Shown in pieces: positions 16,743 through 24,643 of a stretch of 33,799 nt of DNA. The translations under genes were made by a program, and so were the position numbers. The DNA lies in NCBI GenBank assembly GCA_005792545.1, contig SXRM01000088.1, positions 1 to 33,799 of the forward strand, given 5' to 3'. The DNA is from Pseudomonadota bacterium (GTDB taxonomy: Bacteria; Myxococcota_A; UBA9042). Numbering within the stretch: the first letter of the stretch is position 1; each line of letters opens with the position of its first letter. Under the pieces are notes generated by a model. It made no database searches. It was not told where the DNA came from and saw only the letters and a program-made list of their open reading frames with translations.

Positions 16743-18461
16743 ATGACTGCCGCCGACGATACGAACTTGAGTGCCAGCATGGCAGAACTTGGCGGCCGCA
16801 GTAGCACTTCGGCGTTCGATGCAATGCCTGGCACAGGCGAGGCTGCCTATGCGTCCGCCAAGGGTTGCGTCAGGTGCCTGCCGGTCTTGCCGCCAACGGC
16901 CAAGGCCGCTGGGCCGGACCCTCGATTAGGCGTAGAACGGCAACTGCCCAACGGGTTCGCGGCCGAGCCCTGGGCGGGAAGGAAGAACGAGTTCACGCTG
17001 CCGGAGGTCGACCAAGGCGAAGCCAAGCGCGTTTTGCCTCCGCAATTGCTGTTGGGCACTGCGCCTACGACCGGGTGCAGCCCTGTCCAACTGGTGGGCA
17101 AGCCATTCAAGGCCAACTGCGGTGGCGTTGCCGATTACGCGCAGGCCGTAAAGGTCTTTGACAACGTGTCAGGTGCGGAGACCATCGCCGCATCCCATAC
17201 TTTGGCGCTCGCCGCGGCGTTCAAGACCTATGGAAAGCTGCCGCAGGACCAAATCAAGGTACTGCTCTCGGCCGACATCAACCAGGCGCTGTTCAAGCTC
17301 AAGGTCCTGGAGTGCTGGTACTTCTACATCTGGCAGGATGTCACCCGGACGCCCAATGTGATTTTTCGGTTGTTGCTGGCGCTGTTTGGCATACCGGTGG
17401 CTAAGGGCCTCGGGCCTGAAAAGCTCGAAGCCAATTTCGCGCGCGAGTTCATTTGGAAGGCGGTATCGGCCGGCAAACTGGGTTTGACATGGCCCTCAGA
17501 CGGCGGAATTGAGGCACAACGCACCGCAGTTGCTACTGCGCTCAAGGAGCAGGGGTATGACCCGAAGTCGCTGCCGAATGTGAGCAACTTTTGGATCGTG
17601 CAGCTGGCGAAGTACTTGGGGACGCTCTTGCCCGATGGGACGCTTGGCGGCGATGCAAAACTGGTCAGTGCTTCGGACGTCACACTCTATTCCATGGCCG
17701 GGATTTCTCCGGCCTTTGCAGACACTGGCAAAGACCTCGACGCAGACGCGGTGTGGTGTGCAAATTGTAGCTATCTTTCGCTGCCCGGGGTTCAAGGTCC
17801 TTTGCTTTCCTTGCTCAATGGGCTAACTGTTGCGGCAAACATAGTCAAGCCAACACCAGGTCTTGCGCCGCTTTGGCAAGCATGGTTTGTGCCCAAGACC
17901 TGGTACAGGCTGCTGCCAGCCGCAATGGCGTACGCAAATCATTTTGCTGACTTTGCGCGGAGTCCAGCCGTTCTTCTATGTTTTTGGACAGGCAAAGTCG
18001 GATTCTCCTTCGATACTAACACGTTGCCGTTTATTGTGGCGGCGACCTATGACAGCGTTCTGGAAATCTTGCTCAGCGGTAGCACGCCTGGCACAGCCGG
18101 CACCAAAACAGTGCTCGAAGAACTGAAGAAGCTGGCCACCGAGTTGGACGGCCTGCCTGCGACGCCAAGCATAGGTAAGCCAAGCTCAGGCCAGCATTTT
18201 TGCATTGCGAGCCACAGCACCTACCTAGCACTGCGACGCTCTGTGGCGCTCGGGTTGCTGCTCGGTGCGCCAATGCCCCTGGATCTCGTCGATAAGACCC
18301 TGACCAACTGGTCCCCCTACGAGTGGCAATTGACGAAGGGGACAACGCCCGCCAATACTTGGTTTGACGCGAATGGTGAGAACGGGAAATGCGACTGGGC
18401 CGCGTTGGCCATATCGCTCACCGAACCGAAGCCGCCCAGTTTCATGACGGCAAGCCCATGA
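16743..18461 (+). CDS. Paralogue C of the unrecognised family, with an N-terminal extension
   Basis: 572 residues. The first 110 or so are absent from paralogues A, B and D: an acidic/Ser start, GCVRC (42-45 region), and a Pro/Gly-rich stretch. The family part starts near Cys112: CSPVQLVGKPFKANC (112-126), FKLKVLECWYFYIWQD (184-199) with RTPN (202-205), SNFWIVQLAKYLG (281-293), YLALRRSVAL...LLGAPMP from 494, and KCDWA with Cys550. The similarity to paralogue B at the central helix is obvious by eye. A VWCANCSYLS segment near 340 adds another Cys pair. No signal peptide is seen. The start has GGAG/GGAAG sequence just upstream. Function unknown. Confidence 0.75.
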   Translation: MTAADDTNLSASMAELGGRSSTSAFDAMPGTGEAAYASAKGCVRCLPVLPPTAKAAGPDPRLGVERQLPNGFAAEPWAGRKNEFTLPEVDQGEAKRVLPPQLLLGTAPTTGCSPVQLVGKPFKANCGGVADYAQAVKVFDNVSGAETIAASHTLALAAAFKTYGKLPQDQIKVLLSADINQALFKLKVLECWYFYIWQDVTRTPNVIFRLLLALFGIPVAKGLGPEKLEANFAREFIWKAVSAGKLGLTWPSDGGIEAQRTAVATALKEQGYDPKSLPNVSNFWIVQLAKYLGTLLPDGTLGGDAKLVSASDVTLYSMAGISPAFADTGKDLDADAVWCANCSYLSLPGVQGPLLSLLNGLTVAANIVKPTPGLAPLWQAWFVPKTWYRLLPAAMAYANHFADFARSPAVLLCFWTGKVGFSFDTNTLPFIVAATYDSVLEILLSGSTPGTAGTKTVLEELKKLATELDGLPATPSIGKPSSGQHFCIASHSTYLALRRSVALGLLLGAPMPLDLVDKTLTNWSPYEWQLTKGTTPANTWFDANGENGKCDWAALAISLTEPKPPSFMTASP

Positions 18462-18622
18462 TTGCGCTCGCCCTGGAGTCATGGCGCTCTGGCCTGTTGT
18501 TTGGGCCAAGACCCTTGCGGGCTAGCCAAAACAGGCAGACACAGCATTGCTTGGAGCCGATTGAATTTACGTCTACTGGTCGTCGGCCACACCTCCACGC
18601 CCTTGGCGCGCTGCGCATCGGC

Positions 18623-20602
18623 GTGTCTGAAAGCAGCTTGACCTTGCTGACGGCAATCCTCTGTGGCTGCGGCCCCAAGCCGACGCTGCCCGGATCGGGC
18701 ACACTTCCGCTCAGCGACACCAGTACTGCCAAAGAGATCGCCGTTGACATTGCGTCTGTGGAGGCGTCCGCGGACGCCGCAGTTCCTTCGCCAGAGGTCA
18801 CGGCCACGGCGCCGAGCATTTGCGCGAACCAGCCAATGGGCAAAGCTTGCATCGACAACGTCGACTGCGGCGCCAACCACGTATGCACTAAGTTGCATGG
18901 CTGCCAGCCATTCGCGTTGACTTGCGTCGGACGGCCAGACTGCACGCCGTGCGATGACCGCTTGCTCTGCGTCGAGGGCGGATATTGCCAGGCCGGCAAG
19001 TGCGCAGGTGGCAAAGTGTTGAACTGCGACGACGGCTTGCCGTGCACTGCGGACACCTGTGACGCGAAGCAAGGCTGTCAGCACAAGTGGCTGAAGGACG
19101 TTGACCCAGCACTCTGCCATAAGGAGGTTTGCAGCAACGGTCTGGCGAAGCTGGGTACCCGAATGGAGGAGAAACTTGGCTTTGTTGGTTGGCCGCAGGT
19201 GGCGCCTAACGGCGAAACCCTTGCTGTTGTTGACTTGGCCGGGCCAAGTCAGGGCGACTGCAAATTGGTGCGGCTGAGCACTGACGGCTCCGTTCGCTGG
19301 AGCACTGGCGCATTGGACCACGGGTGCTGGCTTACGCCCCTGGTGGATCAAGACGAGCTGTGGCATCCCCGGCGGTACTACGTATTGGCTCGGTCGGGCT
19401 TCGTCTTCCACCTCAAAGCACTACCTGGGCAGTCGGCGCCACTTCAGGTAGTGCGCAACGCTGCTGGCGAAGTCGTTTCGACGGGCCGATTTGCCGCACC
19501 CACGACGGACGGCAGCCACATCTGGCTTTACACGCGAGAATACCCAGGAAGTGCCAGCGTTTTGGGTGGCTACACGCTTGGCCTCAAGCCGAGCATGCCT
19601 ATCTTTCACCACACGGTGGGCGCGTTTGGTGCGGCCTTGACTGTTCCCGATCTTGCGGCCTATTTGGCGTTGCTGCCCGATTGGCTCAAGTCGGGCCCTG
19701 GTGCACCATGGGGCTACTCGCTGCACCTACGCGCAAGCAACGCTGTTGTTCACGACCCCCAGGGGAATCCGCTTTGGCCTGCAAAGCAGTTCATTCGCTG
19801 GAATATTGAGAGTGGCGAACTTACCACGACAACTGGGCCTGCCAAGGCCTCGCCGTGCGGCGTGCATTGGCCGCTTTCGCCTGAGCAATGGCCAGGCCAC
19901 GGCTACCATTGCAGGGAAATCGCAATCGCAGGGGCCCCGAATGGCACGCATACAGTCAGCATCTGGCGGTATCCGGAAATGGGTCCCCAAAGTGAGTACC
20001 CCGGGCCCCGGCGGTTCGTTACCGCAAGAACCTTGGCTGCTGGCGGCAGTGACGAACTCTTTGTGCTGGATCTAGGCGAGGCCGCAGCGGATTGGCACAC
20101 ATCGTTCCTATGCGGCAGCCCGGGCTGCATCGTTCGATCGCTCGGTTCCTACTGGAGCAATGCCACGGTCTGGACTACACCCTGCCCCAAGCCAAACGCA
20201 GTAGTCTTTTCCTACGACGGTGGCGGCGCCACGTGCCTGTCTACTGCATTCGATGGTCCGGTTGACGAACAATCGCCGCAGTACAGTGGCCCCAACAGCC
20301 TCTCCCCGCAGTGGGTCACCTGGGGCCCAGACGGCACCATCGTCAGTCTGTTCCACCGCGTCGAGAACCCGAAGGTATCGCCCTTGGTCCGGTCCACCAC
20401 CTTCGTAACCAAGGACATCTGGGGCCACAAGACCTGCGAAGAGGCCGGCATCTGCTACGGCAAATCCATCGACGATTGCAGCGACGGCAACCGTTGCACC
20501 TGGGAAACCTGCGACCCGAAGGCCGGTTGCCAGCACCACAACGTCCCCGACGGCACGCTTTGCGGCAACGGCAAGCTCTGCAAAGGTGGAAAATGCGGCT
20601 GA
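18623..20602 (+). CDS. Predicted lipoprotein with Cys-rich modules flanking a beta-rich (propeller-like) domain
   Basis: 659 residues from GTG 18623. A hydrophobic run ends in ILCGC (lipobox LCGC, Cys16). A Thr/Ala/Ser linker leads into Cys-rich sequence at about 67-155, including CDDGLPCTADTCD and GCQH. This kind of module is frequent in secreted Myxococcota proteins and held by disulfides. A long beta-rich region (about 165-615) follows, with 'W-x-T', 'D-G-S' and 'L-x-x-D' strands suggesting a propeller-like fold. The C-terminus returns to a second Cys-rich module, CSDGNRCTWETCD...LCKGGKCG. The start is uncertain: ATG 18458 overlaps the paralogue C stop (ATGA), but would add 55 residues that do not look like protein. 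It is probably on the cell surface or in the outer-membrane space. The ligand is unknown. Confidence 0.7.
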   Translation: MSESSLTLLTAILCGCGPKPTLPGSGTLPLSDTSTAKEIAVDIASVEASADAAVPSPEVTATAPSICANQPMGKACIDNVDCGANHVCTKLHGCQPFALTCVGRPDCTPCDDRLLCVEGGYCQAGKCAGGKVLNCDDGLPCTADTCDAKQGCQHKWLKDVDPALCHKEVCSNGLAKLGTRMEEKLGFVGWPQVAPNGETLAVVDLAGPSQGDCKLVRLSTDGSVRWSTGALDHGCWLTPLVDQDELWHPRRYYVLARSGFVFHLKALPGQSAPLQVVRNAAGEVVSTGRFAAPTTDGSHIWLYTREYPGSASVLGGYTLGLKPSMPIFHHTVGAFGAALTVPDLAAYLALLPDWLKSGPGAPWGYSLHLRASNAVVHDPQGNPLWPAKQFIRWNIESGELTTTTGPAKASPCGVHWPLSPEQWPGHGYHCREIAIAGAPNGTHTVSIWRYPEMGPQSEYPGPRRFVTARTLAAGGSDELFVLDLGEAAADWHTSFLCGSPGCIVRSLGSYWSNATVWTTPCPKPNAVVFSYDGGGATCLSTAFDGPVDEQSPQYSGPNSLSPQWVTWGPDGTIVSLFHRVENPKVSPLVRSTTFVTKDIWGHKTCEEAGICYGKSIDDCSDGNRCTWETCDPKAGCQHHNVPDGTLCGNGKLCKGGKCG

Positions 20603-20662
20603 GTCCCACGATGACAATCGCTGCCAGCGCCGCGCACACCAGCGCCCCAAACGGAGGACGCC

Positions 20663-21448
20663 ATGCCAGGCTTTGACGGCGGCGGCGAACCGCCAGACTA
20701 CCCAAGGAAACCGAAGTACCCGGCTACGCCAGGTCTGGAGTTCACGCTTCCTGACCCTGGCCCGCAGTGGTACCCGGGCAAGTCCACCAGCTACGGCGGT
20801 GTACCAGAATCGCCAGGCAGCCCCAGCCCCAGCTTCGGCCAAGGCGACGAGCTGCCAGACCCCAGCAAAGCGGTGCCCTACGATCCGACGGATGAGCCGC
20901 CCAAACCGAGCGACGGTGACTTGCCTGAGCAAGCGGGCAAAGGTCTACCCGTTGAATCGCCTTTCGCGGACACCTTCGGCGACCCGGCGTACACTGAACC
21001 AAACCTCGACGACGCATTCTCAATGCTGCAGGCAACAACGCCGCTTGGTGCAACAGGAGCCTGGTGCCGGCCATTCGCCATCGTCACGCCGCCGGCAAAG
21101 CTTGCGCCGGGCAATGTTGCGGCTGCGTTCAAGGTGACGATGCCATGCCCGCAAGACCGGGCCGCGCTGCTGCTTGCGCAATACGTCGCCGGCAGCCTGC
21201 CGACGTTCTCGGTGCAGGCAGACTGGAGCATTGGCTGCCCGTGTCCGAAAAATCGGCTGATCTCGACGCCAGCAACCACGCCCACCGAAGCTCAGAGTGC
21301 AGATTGGACGGTCGCGTGCGCATGCCCGACCGACGAACTGGCCAAGATTGGGTGGTACGAGGCGCCAGTTTCAGACGACGTCGACTCTGGCGTATTGTTC
21401 GAGGGCAGCATGACGATCCCGTGGGCGTTGCCCACCAAGCCGTGGTAG
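20663..21448 (+). CDS. Pro-rich leader plus triple Cys-motif domain, unknown function
   Basis: 261 residues; the ATG at 20663 has GGAGG five bases upstream (20653-20657). Residues 1-about 105 are Pro/Gly/Asp/Ser-rich and probably disordered. The remainder carries WCRPF near 133, then three spaced Cys-Pro motifs: VTMPCPQD, IGCPCPKN and VACACPTDE. The last two follow a shared 'ADW(S/T)(I/V)' strand and so look like a short internal repeat. The Cys spacing recalls the N-terminal Cys region of the cluster's paralogue family, but the two are not clearly related. No signal peptide or membrane helix. It ends six bases before paralogue D. I do not recognise the family. Confidence 0.65.
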   Translation: MPGFDGGGEPPDYPRKPKYPATPGLEFTLPDPGPQWYPGKSTSYGGVPESPGSPSPSFGQGDELPDPSKAVPYDPTDEPPKPSDGDLPEQAGKGLPVESPFADTFGDPAYTEPNLDDAFSMLQATTPLGATGAWCRPFAIVTPPAKLAPGNVAAAFKVTMPCPQDRAALLLAQYVAGSLPTFSVQADWSIGCPCPKNRLISTPATTPTEAQSADWTVACACPTDELAKIGWYEAPVSDDVDSGVLFEGSMTIPWALPTKPW

Positions 21449-21454
21449 CTGGCG

Positions 21455-22699
21455 ATGAAGCAGCCTTGTTGTCAGCCCTGCCACGTCAAGTATGCCTACG
21501 GCAAGATCGCTAACGAGGGCAAAGCGTACATGCCGCAGCCGGGTGCGACTGAAGACTTCTCCAAGGCCATGCTCGCAGCCGGGCTTGGCCTCGATCAGCT
21601 CAGCGACGTCGCGCTCTCTGCTTTGGCCAGGTTGCAGTTGCTGGAGGCAGTGTGGTTCGCCATCTGGCAGGACTTGGTGTTGTCGCCGAATACGGTTGCG
21701 CGGGCGGCATTTGGTTACCTACCCGGCAGTTATGGCCCAGCTCTGGACAACGAGCTGCATTTCATTTGCAACACGCTGTTCTGGAAGCATTTTGTGCCTG
21801 CCGGGAAGAAATTGCCCATCGAGCCGTCGAAAATGTGGCCGGCGCTTGCAGCCGAGGGCTATTCGGTGACGCCCAATCAATCCCTTGCCGGCAACCTGCT
21901 AGAACTGTTTCGGTCTTCGGTGAACGCACAGACGGCATGCCCCGGCGACCGCCAAACGACGGCCAGCGCTCCGGTCCCAGCGCGATTTGGCTGGAACACA
22001 GGATTCCGCGCAAACTTTACGCTCGGGGAACAGGCCGGGTTGCCTGAATCATCTCAGGATGTTCGTAAGGACTTGTTTCTCTTTGCCGACAAGTTCGCTG
22101 GCACTTTGTCGAAGACCGGCGGCTTCGGCCTGTTGCAGAGCGCGGCCAATCTAGCGGGGCAGTTTCCGATGCTGGGCACAGCCATCGCTGCCGATGTAGT
22201 TGCAATGCAGACCAATTCTACCGTAACGACCGCATTGTTGGTCGACCTGTGGGCGGGCAGGACGCTGCCCATCCCGCAGAGCGCATGGCTGCCAATTGAC
22301 TTTCAGTCGCTACCCACCCTAGGCGAGGTCGGCGCAGGCGTGGTCAATGCCGCCAAGGGCGACCAGCAGTTCTGGGCGGTAGCCGCAGCCATGGCGGCAG
22401 ATCTCGCGTGGGTCGATGACGCCACTGGCCCAGATGGCCACGTGCCGGGTGCGAGGTTCGTTTCCCTCGCAGTGCAAGCCTACGTCCAACTGCGCACCGT
22501 CGTCGTCCTTTGCATTGGTTTGAACCGGCCCTTGCCCTATTCCGTGCTTCGCCAGGTTTTGCAGGACTGGTCCGCGACCGAGGCGGCGCTGCTTGCCCCA
22601 AAGTACGCCAACGCGCAACTCTGGTTCGGTGCAGCGCTCGACTGGCACGCATGGGCAGAAGCAGCAGTAGCGTTTCCATTGAATGCCAAGGCACCGTAG
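21455..22699 (+). CDS. Paralogue D of the unrecognised family
   Basis: 414 residues. The N-terminus is Cys-dense: MKQPCCQPC, a CCxxC arrangement at 5-9. The family helix ARLQLLEAVWFAIWQD (58-73) leads to LSPN (76-79). The middle NFW motif of A-C is weak here (SLAGNLLELF). The C-terminal YVQLRTVVVL...NRPLP starts at 343, and the closing motif is WHAWA, with His398 where A, B and C have Cys. This His-for-Cys exchange at an aligned site hints at a metal ligand, which is inference. Mostly helical, no signal peptide. It follows the Pro-rich gene by six bases and is the last gene of the left half of the cluster. Confidence 0.7.
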   Translation: MKQPCCQPCHVKYAYGKIANEGKAYMPQPGATEDFSKAMLAAGLGLDQLSDVALSALARLQLLEAVWFAIWQDLVLSPNTVARAAFGYLPGSYGPALDNELHFICNTLFWKHFVPAGKKLPIEPSKMWPALAAEGYSVTPNQSLAGNLLELFRSSVNAQTACPGDRQTTASAPVPARFGWNTGFRANFTLGEQAGLPESSQDVRKDLFLFADKFAGTLSKTGGFGLLQSAANLAGQFPMLGTAIAADVVAMQTNSTVTTALLVDLWAGRTLPIPQSAWLPIDFQSLPTLGEVGAGVVNAAKGDQQFWAVAAAMAADLAWVDDATGPDGHVPGARFVSLAVQAYVQLRTVVVLCIGLNRPLPYSVLRQVLQDWSATEAALLAPKYANAQLWFGAALDWHAWAEAAVAFPLNAKAP

Positions 22700-22817
22700 G
22701 CGCCCCGGTCTGCATCTGTTGCCTCATCGTCACAACTGCACAACAGCCGCAGTGCGCCTGCACGCAGGCTCGGCTATCCTGGCCCTGGCGCGACCTCGCG
22801 CCTGCGCCGCCGTGAAC

Positions 22818-23441
22818 ATGAACCACCGCTTGCTGGCCCTCACCCTGGCTTTATCGCTGGCGCTGCCCGTGCTTGCTCACGCCAACCCGTCCAACGTCGC
22901 GCACCGCCCGCTGTCGCTGGCTTTCGACGCCGGCGGCGGCGCGCCCACCGGCTTCTTTGGCGCGACGCTCGGCTACACGTTGCCCGACCGCGACCTGTGG
23001 ACTGGCGAAGCGGGCTTTGGCCTTGGCGCCACCGGCTGGCAAGTCGCGCTGCAAGCCAAGAAATATGTGCAGCTGGGCGATCGCGGCTGGTCGCATTTCA
23101 CGGTTCAGGCTGGCCCATCGGTGGGGCTACTCGGCAAGCCAGTCGACATCGCCGTGCCGCACGCCGACAACGTCGTCGTCGATCCTGACCGCATCTACTG
23201 GATCCTGTGGCTGCACGCGGGCGTGGGCTGGGAGGCCCGCATGCGCTGGGGCGGCTTCATCCGGTTTGCGCTGGGCGGAATGGTCAATGTTTTCAACACC
23301 CAGGCGGCGCTGTGCGCGGGCACGCAAGGCGAGAAGATCGGCACTAGCAGCTGCACGCCGCGCCACTTCGCCAGCGGGCCGGAAGTGGCGCGCGCGCGGG
23401 TGCTGCCGTGGTTCGGGTTTTCGTATGGGTGGTCGTTGTAA
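22818..23441 (+). CDS. Predicted outer-membrane beta-barrel-like protein
   Basis: 207 residues. The first 22 or so form a classic Sec signal peptide (basic start NHR, Leu/Ala core, cleavage after AHA). The mature part alternates hydrophobic and polar residues in strands rich in Gly and aromatics: LSLAFDAGG, GFFGATLGYTL, GWSHFTVQAGPSVGLLG, IYWILWLHAGVGWEARM and GGFIRFALGGMVNVF. It ends PWFGFSYGWSL with an aromatic near the C-terminus. This is the pattern of a small outer-membrane barrel. Two Cys in the late loop (ALCAG...SSCTP) may pair. The gene is more GC-rich than the cluster around it and resembles the flanking chromosome. The start at 22818 could instead be the in-frame GTG at 22812. Its relationship to the cluster is uncertain. 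Confidence 0.75.
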   Translation: MNHRLLALTLALSLALPVLAHANPSNVAHRPLSLAFDAGGGAPTGFFGATLGYTLPDRDLWTGEAGFGLGATGWQVALQAKKYVQLGDRGWSHFTVQAGPSVGLLGKPVDIAVPHADNVVVDPDRIYWILWLHAGVGWEARMRWGGFIRFALGGMVNVFNTQAALCAGTQGEKIGTSSCTPRHFASGPEVARARVLPWFGFSYGWSL

Positions 23442-23791
23442 CCCCAGGCCGAGCCCAGAACTCGTGCCGAATGCCGACCAGCGGCGTGCTTGCAAGGTAT
23501 CCACGGCGGCGCCGCGGGATGACACCAAGCCGAAGAGACCCTTGCCGGTTACGACAGGTCGTGCTGAGGACTCACAATTCTTCGCACTTTTCTGCCCGGC
23601 AGGCGTCCGTCTTCTCGAAAAATGGTCCTAGTGCCAAACTGTTATCGGCCTTGTGCGTTGCAACTTGGCCTTGACCGCAGTTCAGACGAAGTGCACCATT
23701 ATCCGACGTGGACAGCCGGCGACGTGGACAGCCGGCGACGTGGACAGCCGGCGACGTGGACAGCCGGCGACGTGAACAGCCGGTCCTCCCC
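23442..23791. other. Intergenic region with a tandem repeat
   Basis: About 350 bases between the barrel gene and the next cluster gene. Apart from the 16-base tandem repeat (23705-23784) I see no gene or terminator. The promoter of the right half of the cluster may lie here. Confidence 0.5.
23705..23784 (+). repeat. 16-base tandem repeat, five units
   Basis: The unit GACGTGGACAGCCGGC is repeated four times exactly (23705-23768). A fifth copy with two differences follows (23769-23784). Sixteen is not a multiple of three, so the repeat is unlikely to be coding, although it reads open in the frame of the following gene. It contains a GTG per unit. Confidence 0.9.
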
Positions 23792-24634
23792 GTGGGCTCG
23801 TCCCACGCGAACGGTGCCGCAGTGCTTCACCTCGTTGCTTTCGCAGCCGCTAACCCGACGGCAAATGCGTTGAACCGGCTTACCGCCATTGCCGACTCCG
23901 TGCTTGCGGCGGCAGGCACGACCGGCTTGGTGCCGTCCCGCAACCTCGAAATCGCCGGCGCCTATGCAGGCGCTGACGATTCGGGCACCGCAAGCCTCGT
24001 ACGCGCATTGCTCACGGCACCGACGCTGGCGCAAGTAATCACGCCGGCTATCCGGCCGATCGCGCCCGCCGCGGTTCCCGCCAGCGATGCCCCGTTGCAG
24101 GTGCTCGTCGATCACCCGCTGCCGCTGCCGGCAGGTGAAGCAATTGGGGTCTTGGCCGAGGTCAACGCGGCCGACAGCACCGTCGCGGCTGTGGTGCTGC
24201 TGCGCGACAAGCACGACCCGTTGCCGCCCGGCCCGCTCTATACGCTTCGCGGCGTGAACGCTTCGGGTGCTGTCGACCCAACTGCCAGCATCTGGTCGCA
24301 GATCGCCGTGGACTGGGCACAGCAGTTACCGGCCGGCCGCTATGCCATTGTGTGGATGCAATACGCTGCGGGCGCAGCCGCGGTACCGATCGCCGCCCAC
24401 CTGGTCCTGGCCGACCAGACCCTGCGACCGGGCTGCCTGGCGCAGACAACTTCATCCGCCTTGCCCAATCGGCAGATGCAGGATGGCGTGTTTGGCGTGT
24501 TCGGTACCTTCGAGAGCTTTGCGATGCCCACGGTCGAAGTACTGCAACTGGGCGTACCGGAAGCCGATGGAGAATTCCACCTTGGCCTCATCCGCCTGAC
24601 CGACGCCGCCGGTCGGCCCTGTCGCTGCGGGTAG
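23792..24634 (+). CDS. Putative virion-like structural protein
   Basis: 280 residues from GTG 23792. The start is uncertain: GTG 23822, or GTG 23708 inside the tandem repeat (308 residues), are alternatives, and none has a good ribosome site. No signal peptide. Successive segments are LVRALLTAPTLAQVITPAIRPI, PLPLPAGEAIGVLAEV, GPLYTLRGVN, QQLPAGRYAIVWMQ, LVLADQTLRPGC and GVFGVFGTFESFAMPTVEVLQL. This order reminds me of putative capsid or virion proteins in metagenomic phage contigs; it is recollection only and unverified. It is beta-rich. It ends in CRCG and is followed after nine bases by a small beta protein, also virion-like. The remaining right-half cluster genes are tightly packed behind it. 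Confidence 0.65.
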   Translation: MGSSHANGAAVLHLVAFAAANPTANALNRLTAIADSVLAAAGTTGLVPSRNLEIAGAYAGADDSGTASLVRALLTAPTLAQVITPAIRPIAPAAVPASDAPLQVLVDHPLPLPAGEAIGVLAEVNAADSTVAAVVLLRDKHDPLPPGPLYTLRGVNASGAVDPTASIWSQIAVDWAQQLPAGRYAIVWMQYAAGAAAVPIAAHLVLADQTLRPGCLAQTTSSALPNRQMQDGVFGVFGTFESFAMPTVEVLQLGVPEADGEFHLGLIRLTDAAGRPCRCG

Positions 24635-24638
24635 GAGG
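24633..24638 (+). promoter_or_regulatory. Strong ribosome-binding site for a GTG start
   Basis: AGGAGG lies five bases before GTG 24644, overlaps the upstream stop codon TAG (24632-24634) and fixes this start. Confidence 0.7.
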
Positions 24639-24643
24639 CGGTT

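Noticed and set aside
18458..18622. Extra N-terminal 55 residues of the Cys-rich lipoprotein
   Set aside because: The ATGA overlap with paralogue C is attractive, but the translated stretch is not protein-like and would put the lipobox about 70 residues from the start.
20108..20932. Minus-strand frame over the lipoprotein/Pro-rich junction
   Set aside because: Arg/Ala/Val-rich low-quality sequence without a ribosome site, overlapping two better plus-strand genes.
23705..23784. CRISPR array
   Set aside because: Units are 16 bases, directly adjacent, with no spacers; no cas gene is near.
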